Shown: positions 16,446-25,738 of the stretch, in pieces
How positions within the stretch are numbered: the stretch's first letter is position 1
Layout of the letters: each line of letters opens with the position of its first letter
Assembly: GCA_963789885.1 (NCBI GenBank)
Contig: CAWBNB010000021.1
Coordinates: forward strand, 186,001-250,000
Origin: DATEDA01 sp963789885
GTDB lineage: Bacteria; Pseudomonadota; Gammaproteobacteria; Burkholderiales; SG8-39
Direction of reading: 5' to 3'
Length of the DNA stretch: 64,000 nucleotides
Position numbers and translations under genes: made by a program
The notes under the pieces: model-generated
Databases searched by the model: none
What the model was told of the DNA's origin: nothing
Seen by the model: only the letters and a program-made list of their open reading frames with translations

Positions 16446-17546
16446 ATGGGCGCAGTGGACAGGGGAGCCGACTCGGGAGCGTGGAAGCGCGACTCGTTCG
16501 GGGGCGCCGGCGATTACACGGTCGACCTGACACGTCCCGACCGGGAAGAGATCCTCGCCGCGCTGCTCACGCTGCGGACCGGCGGCAGGGTGACACCCGC
16601 GCAGGCGCTGACCCGCGCGGACTTTCCGTTTGACGCCTTCGGTAAACGGCTGCGCCGCGCATATGAGCAAGTCCGGTCGGGGCGCGGGTTCGCGCTGCTC
16701 CGCGGCGTGCCGATCGACGGCCTCGCCGTCGAGGAGTTCATTGCCGCGGCGTGGGGTGTTGGCACCTGGTTCGGATCGCCGCTTTCGCAGAACGCTCAAG
16801 GTGATCTCATCGGGCACGTGCTCGACGCGACGGCCGAGGACGCGACGCCGCGCATGTATCGAAGCAACCTCGAGCTGCGGCTGCACACCGACTGGACGGC
16901 GATGATTGCGCTCGCGTGCTGGCAGCAGGCGGCGAGCGGGGGCGCGAGCTTCCTCGCCAGCGCGCAGGCCGTCCACGACGAAATCGAGCGGCGCGCCCCC
17001 GAGCTCCTCGAGCCGCTCTACCGCGGATTTCATCATCACCGGCTCGGCGAAGAGGGGCCCGGCGAGGAGCCGGTCACGCCGTACCGGATCCCGGTCTTCG
17101 CGCGCCACAATGGTCGGATCAGCGTTCGGTACCAGCGCTCCGGCATCGCCGCCGCTCACCGCGCGCTCGGCGTCGCGCTGACCGAGACCGAGCTCGCAGC
17201 GATGGATCTTTTCGACGAAGTGGCCAAGTCGCCCGAGCACCGCCTCGCGTTCTTTCTCGAGCGCGGCGACATGCTGGTCGTCAACAACTACACCGTGATG
17301 CACGCCCGGACGAAGTTCGTGGAGCACGCGGAACCCGAGCGGCGCCGTCATCTCGTTCGGCTGTGGCTCGATGCCGACGACTTCCGCGACGTGCCGCGCG
17401 AAGTGCATCTCTTCGGCGTCAACGGTGTCCCGCCGCAGCCGGGGCGCGCCTGCACGTTCGACTTCAAGAAGCTCTACAGCGACGACCCCCGCGCGACCGG
17501 CGGGGTGCCGGATGCCCGGCTCGGCGAAGCGGAGCTTCGCCGTTAG
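16446..17546 (+). CDS. TauD/TfdA-family Fe(II)/2-oxoglutarate dioxygenase
   Basis: A 366-residue non-heme iron oxygenase. The iron triad is visible as H147-x-D149 in LRLHTDWTAM and the distal His286 in NYTVMHARTKF. The 2-oxoglutarate-binding arginine follows in RRRHLVRLWLD. Members hydroxylate varied small acids such as taurine, 2,4-D or carnitine-like compounds; the substrate here is not predictable. It is 10 bases from the Bug gene and divergent from the DUF6282-like hydrolase. The ATG at 16446 has GGGGGAAAGCC before it. Confidence 0.88.
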   Translation: MGAVDRGADSGAWKRDSFGGAGDYTVDLTRPDREEILAALLTLRTGGRVTPAQALTRADFPFDAFGKRLRRAYEQVRSGRGFALLRGVPIDGLAVEEFIAAAWGVGTWFGSPLSQNAQGDLIGHVLDATAEDATPRMYRSNLELRLHTDWTAMIALACWQQAASGGASFLASAQAVHDEIERRAPELLEPLYRGFHHHRLGEEGPGEEPVTPYRIPVFARHNGRISVRYQRSGIAAAHRALGVALTETELAAMDLFDEVAKSPEHRLAFFLERGDMLVVNNYTVMHARTKFVEHAEPERRRHLVRLWLDADDFRDVPREVHLFGVNGVPPQPGRACTFDFKKLYSDDPRATGGVPDARLGEAELRR

Positions 17547-17555
17547 CGGGACCCG

Positions 17556-18518
17556 ATGAGAAGGCTTCTCTGCGCGCTGGCGCTGGCTCTCGCCGCTGTG
17601 CTCCCCGGCGCGGTTCTCGCGCAGGCGTTCCCGACGAAACCGGTCCGGCTCGTCGTGCCGTTCCCGCCGGGCGGCGCGACCGACATCATCGCGCGTTTGC
17701 TCGGCCAGAAGCTCCAAGAGATCTGGAGCCAGTCGGTGCTGATCGAGTACAAGCCCGGCGGCGGAACCGTGGTCGGGACCGACTTCGTGGCGAAGTCGCC
17801 GCCCGACGGCTACACGATGGGCGTGGTGATCACCGCGCACGTGATCAACCCGGGCCTGCGCACCGACCTCCCATACGACACGACGAAAGATCTCGCGGGC
17901 GTTTCGATGGTGGCCGTCTCGCACATCGCGCTGGTCGCGACGCCCGGGCTCGAGGCGAACACGGTGCCCGAGCTGATCGAGCTCGCCAAGAAGAACCCCG
18001 GCAAGCTGACCTACGCGACCCCCGGCACCGGGACCGCGATGCATCTTGCCGGCGAGCTTCTCAAGTCGCTCGCCGGCATCGATATCGTGCATGTGCCGTA
18101 CAAAGGCGGTGCGCCCGCCTATCCGGACGTGATCTCGGGCCGCGTGGCGTTGCAGATCGACCCGATGTTCTCGTCGATGCCGAACGTCAAGGCGGGCAAG
18201 GTCAAGCTGCTCGCCGTGACCAGCCCGCAACGCGCACCGACGGTGCCGGACGTCCCCACCGTCGCCGAGACGCTGCCCGGGTTCAGCGTGATGAGCATCT
18301 CGGGCATCGTCGTCCCGAGCGCCACGCCGCGCGAGGTCGTTCGCAAGGCGAGCGCGGACATCAACCGTGCGCTGGCGATGCCCGACCTCATCGAGCGGAT
18401 GGGGCAGGTCGGCATGGAGCCCTCGGGCATGACGCCCGAGCAGTTCGACGCGTTCATCCGCACCGAGATCGACAAGTGGGCGAAGGTGGTGAAGTCGTCG
18501 GGCGCTAAGCTCGACTAG
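17556..18518 (+). CDS. Bug-family (TctC) periplasmic solute-binding protein
   Basis: A 320-residue tripartite tricarboxylate transporter receptor. It has a signal peptide (about 1-22), then the Bug hallmark start FPTKPVRLVVPFPPGGATD, and VPYKGGAPAYPDVISG in the middle. Bug proteins bind small carboxylates for TctAB permeases. No tctA or tctB lies in the window, so it is an orphan receptor, as is usual in Betaproteobacteria. It follows the TauD-like dioxygenase by 10 bases, so the ligand may be the dioxygenase substrate. The 3' end overlaps suhB by 14 bases, tail to tail. Confidence 0.92.
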   Translation: MRRLLCALALALAAVLPGAVLAQAFPTKPVRLVVPFPPGGATDIIARLLGQKLQEIWSQSVLIEYKPGGGTVVGTDFVAKSPPDGYTMGVVITAHVINPGLRTDLPYDTTKDLAGVSMVAVSHIALVATPGLEANTVPELIELAKKNPGKLTYATPGTGTAMHLAGELLKSLAGIDIVHVPYKGGAPAYPDVISGRVALQIDPMFSSMPNVKAGKVKLLAVTSPQRAPTVPDVPTVAETLPGFSVMSISGIVVPSATPREVVRKASADINRALAMPDLIERMGQVGMEPSGMTPEQFDAFIRTEIDKWAKVVKSSGAKLD

Positions 18519-19326
18519 GCCCGGCCTCGGGCGCGGTCTTCCGCGCCGCCTGGATGAGCGCGAGCAGCTGGGCAAACACCTTCGGCGAGCCGCAGACGAC
18601 CTGGCCGGAGTCGAGGTAGCCGCTTTCACCCTGGTAGTCGCTGATCAGCCCGCCCGCCTCCAGGATGAGGAGGCTCCCCGCGGCGGTGTCCCAGGGGGCG
18701 AGCCCGGTTTCCCAGAACCCGTCGAGCCGGCCCGCCGCGACGTACGCGAGGTCGAGCGCGGCGGCGCCCGCACGCCGCACGCCGGCCGCGTTCTCGGTCA
18801 CCGCCTTGAACGTGCGCAGGAACTCGTCGAGGTGCGCGAGCTCCTTGAACGGAAACCCGGTGCCGATCAGCGCTTCGGCGATGCCCGCGCGCTTGGCGAC
18901 CCGCAGCCGCCGGTCGTCGAGGTACGCCCCGCGGCCGCGGCTCGCGGTGAAGAGTTCGTTGTTCGTCGGGTCGTAGACCACCGCCTGCGTGATCGTCTCG
19001 CGGTGGCGGAGCCCGATCGAGACCGCGTACTGCGGGAAGCCGTGGATGAAGTTGGTCGTCCCGTCCAGCGGATCGATGATCCAGGTGAACTCGGACCGTC
19101 CGCTCGCGCCCGACTCTTCCGCGAGGAATGCATGGTCGGGGTAAGCTTTCTTGATCGTCTCGATCACCTCGTGCTCGGCGGCGCGGTCGACCTCGGTGAC
19201 GAAGTCGTTCTTGCGCTTCGCGGTGACGGCGAGCCCGTCGAGGTCGCGCGCCGCGCGGTTGATGATCGAGCCGGCGCGCCGTGCCGCCTTGACGGCGGTG
19301 TGTAGCAGCGGATGGAGAACGGGCAT
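18505..19326 (-). CDS. suhB: Inositol-1-monophosphatase family protein SuhB
   Basis: A 273-residue lithium-sensitive phosphatase family member. It has the metal motifs FLAEESG, WIIDPLDGTTNFIHG and the C-terminal WETGLAPWDTAAG. SuhB also acts in rRNA transcription antitermination in E. coli. It is divergent from trmJ with a gap of about 18 bases, a pairing common in proteobacteria. The start at 19326 gives MPVLHPLLHTAVKAARRAG, the usual N-terminus. Confidence 0.93.
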   Translation of the reverse strand: MPVLHPLLHTAVKAARRAGSIINRAARDLDGLAVTAKRKNDFVTEVDRAAEHEVIETIKKAYPDHAFLAEESGASGRSEFTWIIDPLDGTTNFIHGFPQYAVSIGLRHRETITQAVVYDPTNNELFTASRGRGAYLDDRRLRVAKRAGIAEALIGTGFPFKELAHLDEFLRTFKAVTENAAGVRRAGAAALDLAYVAAGRLDGFWETGLAPWDTAAGSLLILEAGGLISDYQGESGYLDSGQVVCGSPKVFAQLLALIQAARKTAPEAGPSRA

Positions 19327-19344
19327 CGGCGGGAAGGGCGGGGC

Positions 19345-20112
19345 GTGAGCGGCGAAGGCGCGATTCTAGCGGTTGGCGGCGGCGAACCCGCGAGTTTCGA
19401 GCGGGTGCGCGTGGTGCTCGTGCGCACGACGCATCCGGGCAACATCGGCGGCGCGGCGCGCGCGATGAAGACAATGGGGCTCGCGCGCCTCGTGCTCGTC
19501 GCACCCCGCCACTTTCCCGATCCGCAGGCCGACGCGATGGCGACCGGGGCGGACGATCTCCTCGCGCGCGCGCAGGTGTGCGGAACGCTCGACGAAGGGC
19601 TGGCCGGAACGACGCTCGCGATCGCGCTCACCGCGCGTCGCCGCGAGCTTTCGCCGCACGCGCTCGATGCGCGCGCGGCGGCCGAGCTGGCGGTGGCCGA
19701 GGCCGCTGCGGGCGGCGAGGTCGCGTTCGTGTTCGGGACCGAGATGTCGGGACTCGCAAACGACGAGGTGCTGAAGTGCCAGCGGGTCGCGCACATCGCG
19801 ACCAGTCCCGGCTACTCCTCGCTCAACCTCGCCGCAGCGGTGCAGGTCATGGCCTACGAGGCGCGGGTCGCCGCGCTCGGGCCCGCGATCCTCGCCAACG
19901 ACCGCTTCGACGCGGCGACCTTCGAGGCGATCGAGGGTTTCTATGCGCACCTCGAGCGCAATCTTCTCCGGAGCGGCTTCCTCGACCCGGCGAGTCCGCG
20001 GCGCCTCATGGAACGGTTGCGACGGCTCTTCGGCCGCGGTCGGCTCGAGCAGGAAGAGGTCAACATCCTGCGGGGCATCCTGTCGTCCTGGGACGGCGAG
20101 GGCGGGCGCTGA
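19345..20112 (+). CDS. trmJ: tRNA (cytidine/uridine-2'-O-)-methyltransferase TrmJ
   Basis: A SPOUT-family methyltransferase that modifies the ribose at position 32 of several tRNAs. Signatures are TTHPGNIGGAARAMKTMGL, FVFGTEMSGLAND and the knot motif SLNLAAAVQVMAYE. The frame opens at an ATG at 19312, but that would overlap the divergent suhB start. The GTG at 19345 gives 255 residues and is preferred; a later GTG near 19405 would also keep the core. A hairpin directly after the stop may end the transcript. Confidence 0.92.
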   Translation: MSGEGAILAVGGGEPASFERVRVVLVRTTHPGNIGGAARAMKTMGLARLVLVAPRHFPDPQADAMATGADDLLARAQVCGTLDEGLAGTTLAIALTARRRELSPHALDARAAAELAVAEAAAGGEVAFVFGTEMSGLANDEVLKCQRVAHIATSPGYSSLNLAAAVQVMAYEARVAALGPAILANDRFDAATFEAIEGFYAHLERNLLRSGFLDPASPRRLMERLRRLFGRGRLEQEEVNILRGILSSWDGEGGR

Positions 20113-20132
20113 ACCCTGCGCGGCGCAGGGTT
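20112..20132 (+). terminator. Hairpin after trmJ
   Basis: A perfect 9-bp stem (AACCCTGCG and CGCAGGGTT) with a 3-base loop, beginning at the last base of the trmJ stop. The T-run is short (TTAATAG), so termination may be weak. Confidence 0.5.
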
Positions 20133-20137
20133 AATAG

Positions 20138-20166
20138 TTGACTGAAACGCTCAGGTTTCAGATAAT
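20138..20166 (+). promoter_or_regulatory. cysE promoter with an operator-like dyad
   Basis: TTGACT (20138-20143) and GATAAT (20161-20166) are separated by exactly 17 bases, making this the best sigma-70 promoter in the window. The spacer carries the perfect inverted repeat TGAAAC-N6-GTTTCA (20143-20160), ideally placed for a repressor. The predicted transcript starts about 35 bases before the cysE ATG. Confidence 0.75.
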
Positions 20167-20207
20167 AACCGCGGGCTCTGGGGGTTACATCGGGGGGTAG
20201 ATCGCAA

Positions 20208-20966
20208 ATGTTCGCCCGCATCCGCGAAGACATCGCCAGCGTGTTCGACCGCGACCCGGCGGCCCGCTCCGCCTGGGAGGTGATCACCTGTTATCCCGGG
20301 TTCCATGCGCTGCTGATCCATCGCATCGCCCACACGCTGTGGGGCGCCGGCCTGCGGTGGCTCGCGCGTCTGGTATCGCACTTCTCGCGGTGGATCACCG
20401 GCATCGAGATCCACCCGGGGGCGACGATTGGCCGCCGCGTGTTCATCGACCACGGCATGGGGGTGGTGATCGGCGAGACCGCCGAGATCGGCGACGACAC
20501 GACGCTCTACCACGGCGTGACCCTGGGCGGCACGAGCTGGAACAAAGGCAAGCGCCATCCGACGCTCGGCCGCAACGTCGTCGTCGGCGCCGGGGCGAAG
20601 ATCCTCGGGCCGGTGGTCGTGGGCGACGGCGCCAAGATCGGCTCGAACGCGGTGGTCGTGAAGGACGTGCCGCCGGGCGCTACCGCGGTGGGCATCCCGG
20701 CCAAGATCATCGAGGACCGGCACGCGCAGGCGCGCGAGGCACACGCCGCACGACTCGGGTTCTCGGCGTACGGATTGACGAGCAGCGACGACGACCCGGT
20801 CGCGCAGGCGATCCGCGGCCTGACCGATCACACCGCCGAGCTCGAGCGGCGCCTCGCCGAGCTGACGGCGAAGCTCGAAGCGCTCCGGTCCGGGGACGTC
20901 GAGGCCGAGCGGGCGGTGGTGGAGCGGTTCGATCCGACGCGGTTGCGGAAGGTCGCGGACAAGTAG
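20208..20966 (+). CDS. cysE: Serine O-acetyltransferase CysE
   Basis: This enzyme acetylates serine with acetyl-CoA, the first step of cysteine synthesis. The left-handed beta-helix hexapeptide repeats are visible (GIEIHPGATIGRRVFIDHG, then GVVIGETAEIGDD), along with VTLGGTSWNKGKRHPTLG. The product has 252 residues and a C-terminal coiled-coil-like tail (about 200-240, rich in Ala, Glu and Leu). This matches the longer form seen beside iscR in many bacteria, though no isc genes are here. It has its own strong promoter. Confidence 0.95.
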   Translation: MFARIREDIASVFDRDPAARSAWEVITCYPGFHALLIHRIAHTLWGAGLRWLARLVSHFSRWITGIEIHPGATIGRRVFIDHGMGVVIGETAEIGDDTTLYHGVTLGGTSWNKGKRHPTLGRNVVVGAGAKILGPVVVGDGAKIGSNAVVVKDVPPGATAVGIPAKIIEDRHAQAREAHAARLGFSAYGLTSSDDDPVAQAIRGLTDHTAELERRLAELTAKLEALRSGDVEAERAVVERFDPTRLRKVADK

Positions 20967-20993
20967 TGCACGCCCTAGCGCTTGCCGGCTGTG

Positions 20994-23900
20994 CTAGCCG
21001 GCGAGCGATTCCAGCACTTTCCTTACCGCGAGCACTCGCTCCTTGAGCGTCGCGCCGGCGATCGGCGCGCGCAGCTTCGTCGGGCCGGCGAGCTTCCAGC
21101 CACGGCTCTTCTGCACGAGCCCGATCACGTGCACCGCGTCGATCGAGGGGTTCGGGCCAAACTGGATCTGGACGTGGTCGGCGGGCGCATCGATGCGAAC
21201 GACGCCGAGCGGGTGCGCGAGGATGCGCAGGCGATGGCTCTCGACGAGCGCTTGCGCCGCTTCCGGGAGCGTGCCGAAGCGGTCGACGAGCTCCTCGTGC
21301 ATCGCGGTCAGCGCCTCCTCGGTGTCGCAGTTCGCCAGCCGCTTGTAGAGCACCAGTCGTTCGTGCACGTCCGAGCAGTAGCCGGCGGGCAATAGGGCGG
21401 GGACGTGCAGGTTGATCTCGGTCGTGACGCCGAGCGGCTGGGTCAGATCCGGCTCGCGCCCCGCCTGCAGGCTGCGTACCGAGTGGGCGAGCATGTCGTT
21501 GTAGAGATTGAAGCCGACCTCCTGCATTTGGCCGCTCTGCGACTCGCCGAGCACCTCGCCCGCGCCGCGGATCTCGAGGTCTTGCATCGCGAGATAGAAC
21601 CCCGAGCCAAGCTCCTCCATCATCTGGATCGCCTCGAGGCGTTTCTTCGCGTTCGCGGAGAGCGCCTCCTCGGGCGGGGTCAGCAGGTAGGCGTAGGCCT
21701 GGTGGTGCGACCGTCCGACCCTGCCGCGCAGCTGGTGGAGCTGCGCCAGCCCGAACCGGTCGGCGCGATCGATGACGATGGTGTTGGCGCTCGGGATGTC
21801 GATCCCGGTCTCGATGATCGTCGAGCAGACGAGGAGGTTAGTGCGCTGCTGGACGAAGTCGCGCATCACGCGCTCGAGCGCGCGCTCGCGCATCTGTCCG
21901 TGCGCGACCACGATCCGCGCCTCCGGCACGAGCTTCTCCAGCCGCGCCGCTTCGGCGTCGATCGACTCGACGTCGTTGTGCAGGAAGTAGATCTGCCCCC
22001 CGCGCTTCAGCTCGCGCAGGACCGCCTCGCGGATGATGCCGTCGGAGCGCTGGGTGACGAACGTCTTGATCGCGAGCCGCCGCTCGGGCGCGGTCGCGAT
22101 CACCGACAGGTCGCGCAGCCCCTCGAGCGACATCGCGAGGGTGCGCGGGATCGGCGTCGCGGTGAGCGTGAGGACGTCCACCTCCGCGCGGAGCTGCTTC
22201 AGCCGCTCCTTCTGGCGCACGCCGAAGCGATGCTCTTCGTCGACGATCACTAGCCCGAGGCGCTTGAACTTCACATCCCGCGAGAGCAGCTTGTGGGTGC
22301 CGATCGCGATGTCGATGCGACCATCGGCGAGTCCCTTGAGCGCTTCGTTCTGCTCGCCCCCGGTGCGAAAGCGCGACAGCTCCGCGATCCGGATCGGCCA
22401 CCCGGCGAAGCGGTCGGTGAACGTACCGAAGTGCTGCTCGGCGAGGAGCGTCGTCGGCGTGAGGACCGCGACCTGCTGGCCGTCGGCGACCGCCACGAAG
22501 GCTGCGCGCAGCGCGACTTCCGTCTTGCCGAACCCGACGTCGCCGCAGACGAGGCGGTCCATCGGCTTGCCGTTGGTCATGTCGAACACCACCGCCTCGA
22601 TCGCCGCCGACTGGTCGGGCGTTTCCTCGAAGCTGAAGCCCTCCGCGAACGCGTCGAGGTCATGCGGCTTGACCTGGAACTTGCGGCCCTGGCGCGCCGC
22701 GCGCTGCGCGTAGAGCGCGAGGAGCTCGGCCGCGGTGTCGCGCACCTGGCGCGCGGCCTTGCGCTTCGCCTTGTCCCAGTCGGCGCCGCCGAGCTTGTGC
22801 AGCGGCGCCTGCTCCGGCGGGCCGCCCGAGTACCGACCGATCGTGTGGAGCTGCGCGACCGGCACGTAGAGCTTGTCGGCGTCGGCGTATTCGAGCTGGA
22901 GGAACTCGGTGGCCCCCTCGCCGAGGTCGAGGCTGAGGAGGCCGCGATAGCGGCCGATCCCGTGAGTCTCGTGCACGACCGGATCGCCGATCGCGAGCTC
23001 CGACAGGTCGCGGAGCATGCCTTCGATCGAGGAGCGCTTCGCCTGGTCGCGCTTCCCGCGTGCGCGCGCGGTGCCGGCGTAAAGCTCGTTCTCGGTGACG
23101 ATCGCGAACCCCGCCGGAAGCGCGAGCGCATCCCATGCTTCGGAGACCGGCAGCAAGAACCCCTCGGCAAGCGGCGCCACGCCGAGCATCAGCCGGTCGT
23201 CTGCGGCCAGAAACTCGGCGAACGAAGCGCTCGGCCTGGGCTGCAGGCCGTACTCGGCAAGGTAGTCGGTCATCGTCTCGCGCCGGCCTGGCGACTCGGC
23301 CACGAGCAGCACCCGCACCGGACTCGACTCGAGAAAGTGCTTCAGCGCCTGCAGCGGATCGGCAGCGCGGCGCTCGACCGCCACGGCGGGAAGCGGCGCG
23401 GCGGCGAGCCGGTCGGCATCGTCGCGGGCGAGCTGCGGCGCGTGCAGGTCGAGCCGCTCGAACGCCCGCGCGGCGAGGAAGAACTGCTCGGCGGAGAGGA
23501 ACAGATCCCCGGGCGGGAGCAGCGGGCGTGTCCGGTCGCCCTGCAGCAGGCGGTACCGCGCCTGCGCGTCGCGCCAGAACTCCTCGATCGCGGCGTGCAC
23601 GTCGTGATGCGTGACGAGCGCTGCATCCTGCGGCAGGTAGTCGAAGAGCGTGCCGGTGCCCTCGAAGAAGAGCGGCAGGTAGTACTCGATCCCGGCGGGC
23701 GCGACGCCGTTCGAGACGTCCTTGTAGACCGGCGACTTCGACGGATCGCCCTCGAACGCCTCGCGGAACCGGGCGCGGAAGCGCGTGCGCGCCGCGTCGT
23801 CGAGCGGAAACTCGCGCGCCGGGAGGAGGCGCACCTCGTTCACCTTGTAGACCGTGCGCTGCGTGTCGACGTCGAAGGTGCGGATCGATTCGATCTCGTC

Positions 23901-24501
23901 GTCGACGAGATCGATGCGGTACGGGAGCGCGCTCCCCATCGGGAAGAGATCGACCAGCCCGCCGCGGATGCAGTACTCGCCGGGCGCGACGACCTGGGTC
24001 ACGTGGCTGTAGCCGGCGGTCGCGAGCTGGGCGCGCAGGCGCATCGCGTCGAAGCGGGTGCCCTGCTTGATGAAGAAGCGTGTAGCCGGCAAGGTACGAC
24101 GGCGGTGCGATGCGCTGCAAGGCGGTGGTCGCCGGGACGAGCGCGACGTCGCAGTCGCCGGTCGTGATCCGGTAGAGCGTCGCGAGGCGCTCCGACACGA
24201 GATCGTGGTGCGGCGAGAAACTGTCGTAAGGCAGCGTCTCCCAGTCGGGCAGCAGCGCAACGCGGAGGTTCGGATCGAACCACGCGATCTCGTCCCGGAG
24301 ACGCTGCGCCTCGAGCGCCGACGCGCAGACGATCGCGAGCGGCCGGCGCGTCGCGGCGAGGCGCGCGAGCGCGAGGGCGTCGGACGAGCCGGCCAGCTTG
24401 CCGAAGCGGGTCCGGGTGGCGGACGGAGCGGCGGTGAGAACCACGGGCGCAACAAACCCTGCAGAACACCCTGCATCAAACAACCAGCCGCGTTGGAACA
24501 A
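20994..24501 (-). pseudogene. mfd: Transcription-repair coupling factor Mfd, interrupted by one frameshift
   Basis: Mfd removes stalled RNA polymerase and recruits UvrA. From the C-terminus, one frame carries the helicase core (Walker A GDVGFGKTEV, VDEEHRFGVRQKE, then FLHNDVESIDAEAARL) and the RNA-polymerase-interaction domain. The UvrB-like N-terminus (DALALARLA, LPDWETLPYDSFSPHHDL) lies in a different frame. They join at PSYLAGYT / FFIKQGTRFDAM if one C at 24078 is removed, giving 1168 residues, normal for Mfd. All motifs on both sides look intact, so a sequencing error or a very recent mutation is likely. The start at 24501 is uncertain; later GTG codons are possible. Confidence 0.85.
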
Positions 24502-24578
24502 GCCCGCTTCGCAGCGTCCGCTCCAACGCGGCCGGTCGCTATTATACGGGCTGATATGAGGGCAGCTTCGGTGTTTTC

Positions 24579-25268
24579 ATGACCACGCGCTGCGTCGGAC
24601 TGATTCCCGCCGCCGGGCAGGGCGCGCGCCTTGGGGGCGAGACGCCCAAGCAGTATCTCGAGCTCGCCGGCCGACCGATGCTGGCGCATGCCGCGGCTGC
24701 GCTGCTCGCACACCCGGCGATCGATCTCGCGTTCGTCGTGCTCGCACCCGGCGACGAGCGCTGGGCGACGCACGACTGGAGCGTCTTCGGCGACCGGCTC
24801 GCGCCGCTCTGGTGCGGGGGCCCGACCCGTCGCGACAGCGTGCTCAACGGTCTGATCGCGATGGCGAACGTGGTGGATCCGGAAGACTGGGTGCTGGTCC
24901 ACGACGCGGCGCGGCCGTGTCTCCCGCGCGAGGACCTCGGGCGGCTGATCGATGCCGTGCGCGGCGACGACGTCGGCGGAATCCTGGCGATCCCGCTCGC
25001 CGACACGCTCAAGCGCGCCGACGGCGCCGAGCGCATCGTGGCGACCGAGCCGCGCGAGGCGCTCTGGCTCGCGCAGACGCCGCAGATGTTCCGCCACGGA
25101 ACGCTCCTCCGCGCGATCGGGGGCGCCGGCCACGTCACCGACGAGGCGTCGGCGGTGGAGGCGCTCGGCTTGCGCCCGCGGCTCGTCCCGGGCAGCCTCC
25201 GGAACCTCAAGGTGACGTTTCCGGGCGACGCGATGATCGCGGAACACCTGCTGAGGCAGAGCGCATGA
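24579..25268 (+). CDS. ispD: 2-C-methyl-D-erythritol 4-phosphate cytidylyltransferase
   Basis: The third enzyme of the MEP isoprenoid pathway. It couples CTP to methylerythritol phosphate. The product is 229 residues, with the nucleotide-binding start LIPAAGQGARLGGETPKQY, GGPTRRDSVLNGL, and VHDAARPCLPREDL. It overlaps ispF by 4 bases (ATGA at 25265-25268), so the two are translationally coupled, as in many proteobacteria. The gene is divergent from mfd. Confidence 0.96.
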   Translation: MTTRCVGLIPAAGQGARLGGETPKQYLELAGRPMLAHAAAALLAHPAIDLAFVVLAPGDERWATHDWSVFGDRLAPLWCGGPTRRDSVLNGLIAMANVVDPEDWVLVHDAARPCLPREDLGRLIDAVRGDDVGGILAIPLADTLKRADGAERIVATEPREALWLAQTPQMFRHGTLLRAIGGAGHVTDEASAVEALGLRPRLVPGSLRNLKVTFPGDAMIAEHLLRQSA

Positions 25269-25738
25269 GAATCGGCCAGGGCTTCGACGTCCACGCGCTC
25301 GTTGCCGGACGAAAGCTCGTCGTCGGCGGTGTCGAGATCCCGTTCGAGAAGGGGCTCGCCGGCCATTCGGACGCGGACGTGCTGCTGCATGCGATTGCCG
25401 ACGCCCTGCTCGGCGCCGCCGCGCTCGGCGACATCGGCCGGCACTTCCCGGACACCGACCCCGCGTATCGCGACGCGGACAGCCGCAGGCTGCTGCGAGA
25501 GGCCGCCGCGCGCGTCCGGGCGGCGGGCTATACCGTGGTGAACGTCGACGCGACGATCATCGCGCAGGCGCCACGCATGGCGCCGCACATCCCGGCGATG
25601 GCCGCAAACATCGCGGCTGACCTGGGCGTGGACGCCGGGCAGGTGAACGTGAAGGCGAAGACGACCGAGCGGCTCGGTTTCACCGGCCGCGGCGAGGGCA
25701 TCGCCGCGGAAGCGGTGGCGCTGCTCGACCGGGCGTGA
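25265..25738 (+). CDS. ispF: 2-C-methyl-D-erythritol 2,4-cyclodiphosphate synthase
   Basis: The fifth MEP-pathway enzyme, a zinc-dependent homotrimer of 157 residues. Signatures are MRIGQGFDVHALV, GLAGHSDADVLLHAI with the zinc histidine, and FPDTDPAYRDADS, then KAKTTERLGFTGRGEGI. The start overlaps the ispD stop and the stop overlaps the thpR start (GTGA), so the three genes form one tightly packed unit. Confidence 0.97.
   Translation: MRIGQGFDVHALVAGRKLVVGGVEIPFEKGLAGHSDADVLLHAIADALLGAAALGDIGRHFPDTDPAYRDADSRRLLREAAARVRAAGYTVVNVDATIIAQAPRMAPHIPAMAANIAADLGVDAGQVNVKAKTTERLGFTGRGEGIAAEAVALLDRA

Noticed and set aside
15288..18629. A 1113-residue minus-strand open frame extending beyond the DUF6282-like gene, opposite the TauD and Bug genes
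   Set aside because: Only the part from 16256 down has family similarity. The rest is Arg/Ala/Gly-rich, as expected for an antisense shadow in high-GC DNA.
20994..25247. A single 1417-residue frame for mfd starting at 25247
   Set aside because: The first about 385 residues lie opposite ispD and are not Mfd-like. The real N-terminus is in another frame from 24501.
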